Assembly (NCBI GenBank): GCA_947683425.1
Contig: CANTUQ010000043.1
Span: 6,209,501 to 6,273,500 of the forward strand
Direction of reading: 5' to 3'
DNA: 64,000 nucleotides
DNA from: Excoecaria cochinchinensis
Lineage: Eukaryota > Streptophyta > Magnoliopsida > Malpighiales > Euphorbiaceae
The position numbers and the translations under genes are program-made. The notes beneath the pieces are model-generated. The model searched no databases and was not told the DNA's origin. It was given only the letters and a program-made list of their open reading frames with translations. Each line of letters begins with the position of its first letter. Within the stretch, counting starts at the first letter, position 1. Positions 10,959 to 23,400 of the stretch are shown in pieces.

Positions 10959-11416
10959 CACCACAAGTCTTCCCCCTATCGCCCTCAGGCTATTAGCGCA
11001 GTTGAAGCGGCGAATAAAAATGTCAAAAGAATATTAGCCAAGATGGTCCAAAGCTACAAAGACTGGGCAGAGAAGCTGCCATTTGCACTTTGGGGCTATA
11101 GAACTACGGTCAGAATCTCTACAGGGGCAACGCCATTCTCTCTGGTATACGAAACCGAAGCGGTTTTACCGGTTGAAATTGAGCTAAAATTGCTAAGGGT
11201 AGCTATGGAAGCTAAGATCCCAGAAATAGAGTGGGCACAACAGCGACTATGAGGCCGGGAATGCCAGACATACGAGGAAAATTCAGGCCATCCTGGGAAG
11301 GTCTGTTCATGCTAAAGAAGTTACTGACTAAGGGGGCAGCGATCTTAACAGACATCGATGGGAATGAATTAAGAGAACCCGTCAACGTCGACAGGCTGAA
11401 GAGGTTCCATGGCTAA
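10959..11416 (+). pseudogene. Tat-1 integrase C-terminal part, with deletion
   Basis: The same frame goes on after the stop with the rest of the core (SSPYRPQA, AANKNVKRILAKM) and YRTTVRISTGATPF. It stops at 11252. About 170 bp present in Tat-2 (around 30040-30200) are missing. The last part, RPGMPDIRGKFRPSWEG to VNVDRLKRFHG, continues in another frame and ends at 11416, the natural end of pol in this family. Confidence 0.85.
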
Positions 11417-12426
11417 AGGCCAAAATAAAAAGAAGAGAATAAATGCCCTGTGGGTCGAAAATCGAAAAACGGCGGCCTTGCTAAAATTGGGCACCCTGCC
11501 AGGGTGAAAACCGAAAAAAGGGCATCCTGGGCAAAAATTAAGGGCCGAGAGAAAATGTTCAATCGAGAAAACCCGAGAGGGCCGATTGATAATAAGAGTT
11601 CGATGTTTACAAGATCTATTCCGAGATTAGATGTAGTCTTTTGCTTTTGAATTCTTGTCAAATGAGAGTCATGTATGATGAAATCATATGGGAATGTACA
11701 CAAATTTTGCAATGAATAAAGGAGTTCAGTTTGCATTTTCGTCAACTCTTAGTTCCGTCTTAAAAAGGAATCTATCATTTATCTAATAACTATTGTCTAA
11801 TTGCCTTTATCAAAAGGCGTCTGAATAGAATATGCGCTGATCGCCCTCAGTAGGGGTTCCCATAATGACCGTCTCTCAAAAAAAAAAAAAGGAAGAAGGC
11901 CGTTAGAGATAAAAACCGTGACTAGCGCTCTAAGCAAAAGTTAGGCCAAAGGGCAGGGTGAAAACCTGGGAATAGGCGGTCTGTCCTATTAAAAATAAAA
12001 TGAATAAAAGCCGCTGGATTGGGTTGGGTCCATTCCAAGCAAAAAATAAGGCACAGGGTTATGTGAAAATCCGACAAGGACGCATTTCCCGCTAAGAAAA
12101 GCTAGTGTGAAAATCCACGAGGGACGCACTACCTTCAAAAAATGACTACAGGTATCAGAAGAGAACCTCATAATCCCACAGAGGCATGAGACTCAAAAGC
12201 AATCCCAGAGGGCATTGATCCTGCGGCGTGTTACAACCAAACTGACCGTCGCCTCCAAATCCACTCATATGAATTCTTATCTTGCATTGCTGCATATACA
12301 TTCATCTCACATCATGCATACAACTTTTTGTGTATACTTCTGTACATATAATTTTGCAGAAAATATCTAAATGAACACCCAGCTCAGGAGAGCAATCCAG
12401 AAGGACATCATGCACTTTTTGTAGCC
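11417..12426 (+). other. Tat-1 3' untranslated region, conserved part
   Basis: No gene. A block near 11455-11600 (GGCGGCCTTGCTAAAATTGG, then a CACCCTG/CAGGGTG stem) recurs after pol in Tat-3 (51140-51260) and Tat-2 (60010-60130). Further blocks near 11930-12150 recur near 51600-51800. An A-run is at about 11879-11890. Confidence 0.75.
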
Positions 12427-12770
12427 TTGTCAGCGGCTCGGTGCATTCCTCTGCGGAGGACATCTCTTGCGCTTTTTATAGCCTTGTCAGCGGCTCGGTG
12501 CATTCCTCTGCGGAGGACATCTCTTGCGCTTTTTGTAGCCTTGTCAGCGGCTCTGTGCATTCCTCTGCGGAGGATATCTCTTGCACTTTTTGTAGCCTTG
12601 TCAGTGGCTCAGTGCACTCCTCTGCGGAGGATATCTCTTGCATTTTTTGTAGCCTTGTCAGCAGCTCGGTGCAATCCTCTGCGGAGGATATTTCCTGCAC
12701 TTTTTATAGCCTTGTCAGCGGCTCAGTACAGTCCTCTGCGGAGGATATATCTCGTATTTTGTAGGTCTGG
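12427..12770. repeat. 57-bp tandem repeat, about six copies, Tat-1 3' UTR
   Basis: The TCCTCTGCGGAGGA core recurs every 57 bp (monomer marks near 12443, 12500, 12557, 12614, 12671, 12728). Because 57 is a multiple of three, the array stays open in several frames and mimics a 152-residue protein; it is not a gene. Tandem repeats between pol and the 3' LTR are known in Tat/Ogre elements. Each monomer holds the palindrome CCTCTGCGGAGG. Confidence 0.93.
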
Positions 12771-13470
12771 AGCAGGCTCGGCGTGCCACCACCAATTTAG
12801 AAGAACGATTTCGCACTTTGTAAGTCTGGAGCAGACTCGGTGCAGCCCAGAAGGGCAATCCTCGCGTTTTGTAAGTCTGGAGTAGACTCGGCGCACCATC
12901 ACCCTCGCACTTTGTAAGTCTGGAGCAGACTCGGTGCAGCTCAAGAGAGCAATTCTCGCGTTTTGTAAGTCTGGAGCAGACTCGGCGCATCATCAACAAC
13001 CTCGCACTTTGTAAGTCTGGAGCAGACTCGGTACAGCTCAAGAGAGCAACCCTCGCGTTTTATAAGTCTGGAGCAGACTCGGCGCACCATCACCCTCGCA
13101 CTTTGTAAGTCTGGAGCAGACTCCGTGCAGCTCAAGAGAGCAACCCTCGCGTTTTGTAAGTCTGGAGCAGACTCGGTGCATCACCAACCCCGCACTTTAT
13201 AAGTCTGGAGCAGACTCGGTGCAGCTCAAGAGAGCAAACCTTCGCGTTTTGTAAGTCTTGAGCAGACTGATCGCATTATGAACCTCGCACTTTGTAAGTC
13301 TGGAGCAGACTCGATGCAGCTTAAGAGAGCAACCTTCGCGTTTTGTAAGTCTGGAGCAGACTCGGCGCATCACCATCACCACCCCCGCACTTTGTAAGTC
13401 TGGAGCGGACTCGGTGCAGCTCAAGAGAGCAACCCTCACGTTTTGTCTGGAGCAGACTCGACGCATCACC
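12771..13470. repeat. Second tandem repeat, about 15 units of 44-58 bp, Tat-1 3' UTR
   Basis: Each unit holds AGTCTGGAGCAGACT, a stem of six bases with a GAG loop, followed by CGG. Two unit types largely alternate, one with GCAGCTCAAGAGAGCAA and one with a shorter GCGCATCA-type spacer. It is a separate family from the preceding 57-bp array but also centred on a palindrome. Confidence 0.92.
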
Positions 13471-13622
13471 CAGAAGGATAAAAATCGTCCCCCAGTCTAT
13501 ACGGCAACCTAAGGAGATGACTTCATTAGCATGACCGGGAAGACAGCCGCCTCAGGTACGCGCTTCTTTCCTTTCTTTTCTGAATTTTGGGCTCACTTAG
13601 GCACCTAGATTCTAAGTTCCCC

Positions 13623-13637
13623 AAAATTGGGGGCAAC
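13623..13637 (+). other. Polypurine tract of Tat-1
   Basis: AAAATTGGGGGCAAC directly precedes the LTR start TGTAGACACCGGG. With the preceding CCCC it forms the palindrome CCCCAAAATTGGGG (13619-13632). Tat-3 has AAAACTGGGGGCAAC in the same place. Confidence 0.85.
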
Positions 13638-14580
13638 TGTAGACACCGGGTCCCGAGGCGGTCCAAGATCAGAATTACCCAATGATGAAAGCGATACTTG
13701 CCAGTGAAAGTGTCAAAAAAATGCTCCCCTTATCGAGAACTGCCTCTTGGCCCGCGCGACCTTCTCTCCACGCGGGCATGCGTGCCCAGTCTCCTTCAAT
13801 GCATCGTTTTCCTGCATTTTCAGTCTATTTTCCAGTCCGTTTTCTTCAATTTTCACCCTTTTATGCTAATTTTGGAACAACAAAATTAAGAGATCATTTT
13901 GTCTTTCTCCATTTTTGGCCAACACGGAAAATTAATAGGCATTCCTTCTTCATTTTTTAGGGGGACGGCAGATTTGGATAGAAAACAAGAATTTTTGGCT
14001 TTCTCTCTAGCACTTCTTGGACTCTCCAGGAAGCATTTTTTTTTCTCTTCAAAAATTTTTAAGTTCTTCTCAAGTTTTAGTCTTTGCTACTCAAAAAATA
14101 TTTAATCTTGGGTTGATTTGAGCAAGAGAAACTAATTTTCTTGGCTTATTCATCCTACCAAAAATATTTTCTTGAACTAATTTATTTAGAAACACATATT
14201 TTTACACTTGTTTTGAATATTATTATCATCAAAAATCGACAAGGGGAACGGCTTAAGACATCCTATTTAAGATCTAAAAATTCTGAGGGTAAACACTTTG
14301 GACCCGTCCTCATTTAATTTTATTTTTAGTTTATTATTGTTAATTTTGTTATTCTTGTTATTATTATTGTGCATATTATTTATTCCTAACCCCCCTTCTT
14401 TAGTTTTGTTTCTACTGTTGACATTTTTTGGATTTGTTTATTTTTTACTTGACTTTCTAGTGGACTTTTGTTTTACTTTGTGAGTCCATTTTGCCTTTTG
14501 CTAGGTGTCCCTGTTGGCCCTCCTATTCCTATGGTTATCATCATTATTATTATTATTATTATTACACGCTTGTTTTATGC

Positions 14581-14581
14581 A

Positions 14582-14669
<88 letters not shown>

Positions 14670-14692
14670 GTTATTGTTGTTGTTGTTGTTGT
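14581..14692. repeat. (ATT)n microsatellite, then (GTT)n, inside the Tat-1 LTR
   Basis: About 30 uninterrupted ATT units to 14669, then interrupted GTT units. Tyr/Ile/Leu-run reading frames here are artefacts. Confidence 0.97.
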
Positions 14693-14977
14693 TTGTGCTT
14701 GCCATTATATTGAAGCATTATCATGATTATTGCTAGAATTGCTAATATTTATTATCTCATTATTATCACTGTTATTCGGTTTATTTGTTATTAATATTAT
14801 TATGTTATGAATATTATTATATTATGGCATTTATCCATTTTTTTCGTTGTTACTATTATTACCATTATGTTATCATTATTATTATTATTATCATTAGCAT
14901 CCTTAATTTACCGTGTTGTGATATTATTATTGGCGTTGTTATTGTTCATTTTATCATCATGCTATGTTTGCCATGTC

Positions 14978-15037
<60 letters not shown>

Positions 15038-15051
15038 CATCATCATCATCA
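14978..15051. repeat. (ATT)n/(ATC)n microsatellite inside the Tat-1 LTR
   Basis: About 20 ATT units followed by five ATC units. It lies some 300 bp from the first tract in the same LTR. Confidence 0.96.
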
Positions 15052-16213
15052 TTAGCATTGTTGTTACTATTATCATGATTATTATTATTATCATTGTTTC
15101 ATTATTATTTATTCGATTAGTTTTATTAGAGCATTTACTAATGTTTCCGATATTATTTTTGTCTGAGATTTGTTTTTGGGTTGCACTGTGTGACCTTTCC
15201 CGCGGCTCCCCTATTGGGTCGCAGCACGTAGATGAGTCCCCCGGCTTGGTGAGATCCTTTCAACCCTCTCTTTATGTGTTTTGTGCTTATTTGTAAATAT
15301 ATATTTTATTTGTGCACGTGTGGGATAAAAAATCACAAAAATATTCCTATAATTAATTCAGTCTTTTACTAATAAAATTGGGACCAATGTCCCTTGTTTT
15401 AGCCCAACAATAAAGATATCACAAATAAAACGAAGGGTCAATTTTCTCCAAAAATGGGATCACTCATCCCCATTTTCATCAAATAACCAAAACGGCTCTT
15501 CGAACCCTCTTCAAATAAACGTGAACGAACCAATGTTCCTAAACCTTCAATAAGTACGAAGGAACCAATGTTCCTAAAATAATGCCCCAATTTATGTATG
15601 TTCGTCTATTCTAACCTTGTGTGAGTATTTTAAATTTATGTTCATTTCCTTTTGGGCCCTTGTAACTAATTTTGGGGCGATGCTATTTAATTTTGGGGAT
15701 TGTATTCCGGCCTCGTTTACATTTTGAATCTCCTTTTATTGGGGTTGTATTCCGCCCCCACGTCTCTTGTAATTGTGTGGTTGCATGTTTATCGCTTTCT
15801 CTTTATCGCTTTATCTATCGCTTTATTTATCGCTTTCGTATGCTTGGAATGCGCTATTTAATTTAAATGCATCAATCACGTGAGATGAGAGACATAATTT
15901 GAAGAGGTTAAAAACCCATTTATAATTAACCAAAGCATAAATAAGAGGGAAGTTCCGGACACCATATCTCTAGTTTAGACCGTTAGAGGTGAGAGACTTT
16001 TTCCCAATTTATTGCAAATTGGGTGGCGACTCCAAATGCCTCAAAGGTGCCTTTAGGTGTTATTAGACTAGGTTATTCTCCCCAATGTTCTATTGGGAGG
16101 AATACACCGATGATGTCTCATGGCGCCCATGATCAAAAGACGCAAACCAATTCTTCGAATCCTGAAGGCGGATTCAAAGTGAGGGCCCTTGCTGGGCACC
16201 GGCGCACGTCACA

Positions 16214-17131
16214 CAACCTAGCCTCTAAATTGCTCTTTAGACAACTATCAGAATCCCTAAACCACCCCAGTAAATGGTCCTCAGTGGTTAAAAAGTTGAG
16301 AGGTTGGAATGATGAATGCGATGAATGGAAAAAATTTATGCACATAATAGAATGTTCACACATGAAATGAAATGTACATGTTTTTTTTTAACATGCATGA
16401 ATGACATGTAAGGCATGAATATGCAATGCAACATCCACAACCACATGCAAGCAGATAGATCTTTCCAACCTTATCACTCCCACACGTGAGGTCGTGCGGT
16501 CTCTTTCTTAGGTGGGCTTGAACCATGGGTTAACAGGGAACCCAATGGACGCGTATGGTGCACGGTGAAAAATCGGCAGTATAACCTCTCTTAACTAATG
16601 TGTATACGTATGGGTTTTGATCATTGTGTATTTAGGCAGTCCGAATAAATCGACATGGGCTTATCGAGGCATGAAAGCTTTTGATTAGGTGACCAACCAA
16701 TCTACTTGGGTTTGTCCAATACATAATAATCCATATAGCAAGCAAGGTATTATGGTTCATACGACCTAAGGGAAGTATCTACTTTCAGTACATGAGCTTT
16801 GGCAAGGGTGATGATACTTTAGGTCTACCCAAGCACGGTCCCTGCCAATGAGTCTAGCTCATCACGAGCATTACGACCGATCGGGTCTCCATTTGATATA
16901 CCATGAAGGTACAAGGCTTAGGCTGATGATTATCCTTAACACTTCCCTACATTGAGTGAACGTAGGGTCGTGCTTCGGGTATACACCGGGGTTAAAAGAG
17001 GGACCAAACTAGCATAGATCTAAGGCTCTAATGATATGCATTGCAATTTTGAAAAAAGGATGAAATTTTTAAATTAAAACTCAATTATATGTTTTAACCA
17101 AGGTATTTTTGAAGTAAGTCTCATTTAAGTG
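16214..17131 (-). other. Tat-4 5' UTR (minus strand), truncated
   Basis: The reverse complement matches the Tat-3 5' UTR: the TEDHLLGW-coding stretch (near 16270-16300, against 33720-33750) and the GACCGATCGGGTC stretch near 16875. It lies between the Tat-1 3' LTR and the Tat-4 primer site, so Tat-4 runs leftward and is cut at 16214 by Tat-1. No gag follows within the window. Confidence 0.75.
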
Positions 17132-17149
17132 TCCCCAGTGGAGTCACCA
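17132..17149 (-). other. Primer binding site of Tat-4, tRNA-Arg
   Basis: On the minus strand this reads TGGTGACTCCACTGGGGA, one base off the complement of the 3' end of plant tRNA-Arg. It lies one base from the LTR end at 17151. Tat/Ogre elements use tRNA-Arg. Confidence 0.85.
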
Positions 17150-18941
17150 CTATGACGCGCGCCGAACCCCGGGAGGTCCAAAAACCCGTTCTTAGGGCTT
17201 TCGAGAAAGGTTCATGGAACTTGTAAGAGATTTACAAGGGCATCTATTTTGGGAAACAAGGAGGTTTCTTGGAGTCGCCACCCAATAAAACATTGGGAAA
17301 GGTCGTCTAGCCTCACTGAGCCTAAGACAACGTATTTGTGTCTATTTTGGGCAAGGCAGAGATATTTTGGAGGCCCCATCCCAATAGGACATTGGGATGG
17401 TACTCTAACCTCATGGAGCCTAAGACGACGTATATACGTTCATTTTGGGCAAGTCAGAGATATTTTGGTGACCCCACTCGAATAATACATTGAGATGGTC
17501 TTTTAACCTCAGGGAGCCTAGGACTATGCAAATTGGGCCTATTTTGGCCAACATGAGATATTTTAGAGACCCCGCCCCAATAATACATTGAGGCGGTCCT
17601 CTAACCTCGTTGAGCCAAAGACTAGAGATGGTTCGGGACTTCCCATTTATTCATACCTTGATGAAATTATAATTGAGTTTTGAAGATAAAATTTCATTCT
17701 GTTTTTCCATTCATTTTAATGCAATTAATTAAAGCACAAGTTGATCATATAATGAAAGCGGTAAATAAAAGCAAGATTAAAATGAAATAAATGAAAACCC
17801 AATAAATTACAACAAAACTAGCGGCGGAATACAACCCCCATTGTAAATGACATGTAATCATACAGAAAATAGGGCATTTATTAGGGATGAGAACATTGGT
17901 CATCGCATGCATATTCACAAAAGAATAATTTTAAAGTGACAATTTGTTTTGATGAAAAAATTAAGACATTGATCCCATTTTGTTATAAAAGCTCCAATTT
18001 AATTAATATGAACATCTAGCCATTTTTATGTTAGCGAAATGAAAATAATATTTACAATAAATGGTACATGAAAATTGAAATAAAAGGAAATAAGATAGAG
18101 AAATAAACCTGAATAATGTCCTCGGATCATTGCGGTGTGCTCCATTTTTAATATCCCAAATTTAGAAAAAAAGAAATAACAAAGCTCACAAAAAAACAAA
18201 AATTACGTAAGTGCAACAATCAGAAATAGAATAACTATTAAAAGTAAATAAAGACAAAGAATTTATGAAAAATTATTCATGGAAAATAGAAGGAAAAAAT
18301 AAGAATAAAGGATAAAAGAAGGAAAAGAAGGAAAAGAGAAGGAAGGCACAGGGACGGCCCATATCGCGCGAGCGACGGCCTTCCTTGGGCCGACCGACGG
18401 GCAGAGTCAGAACTCCCAAATGACCCATCGCTCAATTGACCGACAGCCATCGGTGGAGCCTCTGCCTTTCGGTTGTCCCTGATCCAAAAAAAATAAAGAA
18501 AATCAACTAAAACTCTTTTTATTTTTGAATAAAATGGAATTCTACGTTTAAAAAATCAATATGAAAGGATAAAATGCGAAAGAGGTTGATTCAGAATACT
18601 TACCCTAGGAATATTACCTTTGAAGGCTAATGTTGCGTGATTTCTGTCCCTTGGATTCTACAAGAATTGATCCATAATGTGTAATTTCAGGAGATTTTTG
18701 ATTGCAAAATCGGATCAAGAAAAGAAAATTATATTTTTCTTTCTCGATGTTTTGATAGCAATTATCAATGCTAAAAATGGCTAGATCGGATAAAAACAAA
18801 TTAATTTTGTTCCCTTAGATTCGCCTTGATTTGAAGAATATTTGATAAAAATTTAATGAAAATTAAAGCAAGAACCTTTTTGTGAGAAAACTCTCTATTT
18901 CATAAAAATTACTAACCTTGAATAAAGAGCCTCCATCCCCT

Positions 18942-18948
18942 ATTTATA
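18942..18948 (-). promoter_or_regulatory. Second TATA box of the Tat-4 LTR
   Basis: Same CCTATAAATA context as 20054-20060, in the inner unit of the duplication and downstream of the short GC-rich block 19199-19345. Confidence 0.55.
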
Positions 18949-20053
18949 GGTTAAGGAACCTAATTCAAATAAATTTAATTTTTAAATTTGAATTTGAAAA
19001 TATTTCTAAAATCAGAATTAAAACCGAATGATTTGTAGAATATTCTCAAAATCAAATTAGAGATTTGAAAATATTGGAAAATCTTGGAAATATATTTGAA
19101 AAGATATGAAAATCTTGGAAATATATTTGAAAAGATATAAAAATCTTGGAAATATATTTTATCTCTTTGAAAAATCTGCAAAATCCCATTCAATCTTGCA
19201 GCAGATCAAGACCGACGGGCGTTGCTCGCAGGGGCACTCTTGGTCCATTGAGCGGTGGACCATTCCACGAGAGGCAGGTGCCGAGAGACCGCCGTCGCTC
19301 TTGAGAGGCAGGCGTCTCTTGCACGAGCGACGGGCGATAATCAGCGATAGAATAAACATGAAAAGTAAATAAAGACAAAGAATTTATGAAAGATTATTCA
19401 TGGAAAATAGAAGGAAAAAATAAGAATAAAGGATAAAAGAAGGAAAAGAGAAGGAAGGCCCAAGGACGGCCCATGTCACGCGAGTGACGGCCATCTTGGG
19501 CCGACCGACGGGCAGAGTCAGAACTCCCAAACCACACATCGCTCGGCTGACCGACTGCCGTCGGTGAAGCCTCTGCCTGTCAGTCATCCCTGATCCGAAA
19601 AAAATAAAGAAAATCAACTGAAACTCTTTTTATTTTTGAATAAAATGGAATTCTGCATTTAAAAAAATCAATATGAAAGGATAAAATGCGAAAGAGGTTG
19701 ATCCAGAATATTTACCCTCAGAATATTACCTTTGAAGGCGAATGTCGCGTGATTTCTGTCCCTTGGATTCTATAAGAATTTATCCGTAATGTGTAATTTA
19801 AGGAGATTTTTGACTGCAAAATTGGATCAAGAAAAGAAAATTATATTTTTCTTTCTCGATGTTTTCATAGCAATTATCAATGCTAAAAATTGATAGAAAG
19901 GATAAAAACAAATTAATCTCGTTCCCTCAGATTCGCTTTGATTTGAAGAATATTTGATAAAAATTTGATGAAAATGAAAGTAAGAACCTTTTCGTGAGAA
20001 AACTCTCTATTTCATAAAAATTGCTAACCTTGAATAAAGAGCCTCCATCCTCT

Positions 20054-20060
20054 ATTTATA
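20054..20060 (-). promoter_or_regulatory. TATA box of the Tat-4 LTR
   Basis: On the minus strand this reads within CCTATAAATAG, downstream of the hairpin-rich block 20330-20700. The copy in the other duplicated unit is at 18942-18948. Confidence 0.6.
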
Positions 20061-20881
20061 GGTTAAGGAAACTAATTCAAATAAATTTAATTTTTAAATT
20101 TGAATTTGAAAAGATTTCTGAAATCAGAATTAAAATCGAATGATTTGTAGAATATTCTCAAAATCAAATCAGATATTTGAAAATATTTGAAGAGATTTGG
20201 AAAATATTAGAAAATCTTGGAAATATATTTAAAAATATATGAAAATCTTAGAAATATATTTAAAAAGATATTAAAATCATGGAAATATATTTTATCTCTT
20301 TGAAAAATCTATAAAATCCCGTTTAATCTTGCAGCAGATCAACGACCGACGAGCATCGTTCACAGGGGCACTCTCGATCCATTGAGCGGCGGACCATTCC
20401 ACGAGAGGCAGGTGCCGAAAGACTGTCATCGCTCGTGAGAGGCAGGCGTCTCCTACATGAGCGACGGACGTCTCTCAATGCAAGAGACAGTCTCTCGCAC
20501 GCGAGAGATGGTCTGGTACGAGCGTCGGCGCTCGCTGTAAGAGACGGGCCCCTCATGCGAGGGACGGGCGTGGCTACCTCGAGAGACGGGCCCATCCCGA
20601 GCGAACGATAGGCGCTGCTCACACGAGGGAGGCCATCCTTCGAAATGAACGATGGGCATCTCTCCTGACCAACGGGCCTCTCGTCGGTGAAGCAAAATCC
20701 AGATTTTCTAAAGACAAACTCCTCCCGACGCCCGAAAATCTCCTATCATCAAGAAAAATCCTCAATCCTTGTAAATTCGAAGAGTGAAAGCTCACAACTT
20801 TCATCCATTTGCTCGGAAACAGGCATTAATATCTTCATCGGGTAACTCTGATTTGGACTACCTCAGGACCCGGTGTCTACA

Positions 20882-21705
20882 CATACTCAGGCTCAGAATC
20901 ACTCTCAGAAAGCAATGAATTTTACTCTTCCTAATTCTCAATAGAATGTCACATGGCAAACCCACCAAGAGAAGCAGATGCAACCTACGCCATGATTGCC
21001 GAGGAAGTGGGTAGGAGATTGAAGAATTTGAGAATCGGATGATGACGATGATGGGCAATTTGACCGCTGTAATAACAGCAACTGCAGGGCAAAATTCAAT
21101 CGCTCCTTCTATAATATAGAATGATCAAGATACAGGTAGGAAGGATCCTCCAGAGGTAATACACCTACCAGCTGCTAATCATAGGGCTATAACACCTACA
21201 GGACTGAGAAGAGGGGGAGTCCATAGGCCTGAGGTTGACCTCATAGAAAGCAGTATAAGGAACCGGTAGTGACGAAGAGCAAGGCACCTCAAACAGAAGA
21301 GATCATGTGGAGTAAAATGGGAGAGAAATTTGAAGCGATGTCTCGCATGCTGACCATGGGAAAGAGGATGAATCCAAAAGACAAAGTGTTGGATGGCGAA
21401 GATCTGGTCCGATCCCTCATAATTTAAAATGTCTAATGTCCAAAGTTCGACGGCACTTCAGACCTAACAGCACATGTTAAGCAGTACTCATTGGTAATGA
21501 AGGGTATGTCCTTAATAAAAAGGCAGAAGATAGAATATTTTTGCCTAAGCTTAACGGGGCCCACGGTGGACATCTTGGGCTTGATAGGAGAATGAAAAAA
21601 GACTAGGATTTGCTGACAGAAGAATTCCTCAGGCAGTAGATAACTCTGAAAGATCTAGAGCTATTTCAATAAAAATCAGGGGAGTCGTTCCAAGAATACT
21701 GTGTG
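20882..21705 (+). pseudogene. Tat-2 gag, N-terminal part, broken
   Basis: Recognisable against Tat-3 gag: a start near 20957 (MANPPREADATYAMI), then PKFDGTSDLTAHVKQY and KRQKIEYFCLSL with several stops and frame changes. It begins where the minus-strand Tat-4 LTR ends, so the upstream part was displaced by that insertion. It stops near 21705, where an LTR fragment intrudes. Gag would form the particle shell. Confidence 0.8.
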
Positions 21706-22708
21706 GTTTCTCACTATTGCATGGCTCATATCTTTGCGTATGCTTTGTTAATGCTATTGTTTTAGAATTGAGTGAATGATTATTATTATGCTAGTGTTTT
21801 GACTGGTGCTTTTAGTACTGTTTAGAGAATATTTAGTGAGTATTGTATTCTAGTGTTATAACTCTTGTCTTGGTATTATCTAGTGATAAATGTTAAGAGC
21901 GAGTGAGTTGAGCCTGAAGTGTCAAAGTAGTGGATAGATAAGCATGCTTATAAAGGGATAGTGAGTGCACCTGCCTATGTTAGCCCCGTTTGGGCCTTGC
22001 GATGACCCCGCTAAGGGTCTTATTGATTAGTGATAGTGTTGGGACTCCAGTCTCCAGTGTAGTGTTCCCGTATCCACCACCACTGAAATTTAGGCTATGG
22101 TTTGAAGTGTTTGGCATTTTTCTACGTGAAGTGTTATGATTATTGAGTGATTTCAATTAGTGTATTTGTTTTATGCATGCTATTATTAAGCTCTACTTTC
22201 TGATAGTGAATATGACTTATGTATCTCTGTTTTCTGCTACTTAGAGAATTCAGTATGTTGATGTTTTATTATTAATATTTCTGTATAATGTTCTTTTGTC
22301 TTTGTTCCTCCCCACTAAGTGTTATCGCTTAGTATGGGTTATTTTCCCGTGTAGGTGGCAGGATTTTGGTTCCGATCGAGTCGCGCATCTGCAGGTCGGC
22401 CACATAGGTGTAGAGTTTTGTTTTATTTTGTACTCCTCCTATATTCCTTTTGTATATATCACTTTTAGTTATGTAATTATGAAAATGTTCAAGGATCCTT
22501 ATGTAATTCTTTTGGGTACGTGACACGTATGTATTATGTAAAAGTTTTTGGATATTGTCATAAAATTATATTTTGATTATATATGATATATGATTTTTTT
22601 ATTGTTGTATAGTGTATGCTTCCGCTGTTATGCATGTATTATGTTGTGCCGTGAGTGAGTGTCGATAGTACTCCGGTATCCTTCTAATGGGGGTATCGGG
22701 GTGTTACA
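21706..22708 (+). mobile_element. Tekay-like LTR fragment inside Tat-2 gag
   Basis: Holds the marks of the Tekay LTR family: AAGTAGTGGATAG with GCATGC (near 21930), the dyad at 22315-22332 and the end GGGTGTTACA. Only the last 1 kb of an LTR expected to be about 2.5 kb is present. About 50 codons of gag seen in Tat-3 are also missing at this point. The left border is approximate, and no target duplication could be matched. Confidence 0.7.
22315..22332. repeat. 18-bp dyad in the LTR fragment
   Basis: CTAAGTGTTATCGCTTAG, the same element as at 2331-2348 with one base changed in the left arm. Confidence 0.75.
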
Positions 22709-23400
22709 GGCTGAGAGCGACTACCTAGCAAGGAGAAATGAGGCCTATGCTAAAAGAAATAGTAACCAAGGAGCTAGTAGATCAGCGGGCCCTAGCAGTA
22801 GTAGTAGGGCAGGCAAGATAACCGAGGGCAATTTTCAAACTTAGGAAGGTCTCTCTCATGGGCATAAAAAGGCTAATGAAGGAGGAGAAGTTACCGCCCT
22901 TAACACCTAGACCTGCCCAAAGCCAAGGGTGACTGGGACATAAGGTTGACGAGTTTTGTACTTACCATCAACACACCGGGTATACTATAGACAATTGTAA
23001 GACACGAAGACATGCCATTCAGGATCTCATTGACTCCAAATAGAGCATTGATCTAGAAAAGAGAGGCAACCAGAAGAAGTCCGGTTACAACAACGTTCAC
23101 CCACCTATTTTCATGATAGGGTATAGTTTGCCCAAATGGTATGTTCTAAAAGACTTATTTGATGATGAAGACATTGTTATCACTCACCTTGAGAAGGCAA
23201 GTGAAAAAGGGATTCCCGTGGCAATGATTGACTGTTGGTCCACTAGTGAGAGTGGAAGTGAAGATAAGGATGGGGATCCTGCTGACTTATGGGGTTCGAA
23301 AGATGAGAGGAAAGAAATCGGAGCAATAACCCAAAGTGGAAGGGTAGTTTCGAAAGTAGAAAAGCCGTAAGATTGAGTGGCGATGCACGTGGAAAAGGAG
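22709..23400 (+). pseudogene. Tat-2 gag, C-terminal part with zinc motif
   Basis: Resumes gag after the LTR fragment. The nucleocapsid motif CTYHQHTGYTIDNC is near 22960-23000; Tat-3 has CAFHQYTGHMMDRC. It is followed by LPKWYVLKDLF and an acidic linker. Several stops and frame changes make it non-functional. Confidence 0.78.

Larger units (their letters stand above)
13638..16213 (+). repeat. 3' LTR of Tat-1
   Basis: Starts TGTAGACACCGGGTCC, the start shared by all Tat LTRs here, and ends GCGCACGTCACA. It is 2576 bp long. The partner LTR is outside the window. A GC-rich hairpin-forming stretch is at about 13748-13790, two ATT microsatellites follow, and a copy of the tRNA-Arg complement TGGCGACTCCA sits at 16024-16034. 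Translated frames inside are repeat artefacts. Confidence 0.88.
18220..20465. repeat. Tandem duplication of about 1.12 kb in the Tat-4 LTR
   Basis: Units are about 18220-19340 and 19341-20465; matching landmarks are 1121 to 1133 bp apart (for example 18241 with 19362, and GCAGCAGATC at 19198 with 20331). Each unit carries a TATA box and part of the GC-rich hairpin region, so the promoter module is doubled. Confidence 0.9.
17151..20881 (-). repeat. 5' LTR of Tat-4 (minus strand), 3.7 kb with internal duplication
   Basis: On the minus strand it starts TGTAGACACCGGG (at 20881) and ends GGCGCGCGTCATA (at 17151). It is longer than the other Tat LTRs here because a block of about 1.12 kb is duplicated in tandem. 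A GC-rich hairpin region, 20330-20700, sits upstream of a TATA box. Near its inner end is TGGCGACTCCA (17270-17280, minus). Confidence 0.85.

Noticed and set aside
12427..13469. Reading frames of 74-152 residues on both strands
   Set aside because: They are translations of tandem repeats; the 57-bp period keeps frames open by chance and there are no domains.
14468..15078. Tyr-, Ile- or Leu-run reading frames
   Set aside because: They translate ATT/TTA microsatellites inside the Tat-1 LTR.
16133..16363. Minus-strand 76-residue frame as a gene
   Set aside because: It spans the junction of the Tat-1 LTR and the Tat-4 5' UTR, so it is chimeric; only the TEDHLLGW stretch is conserved.
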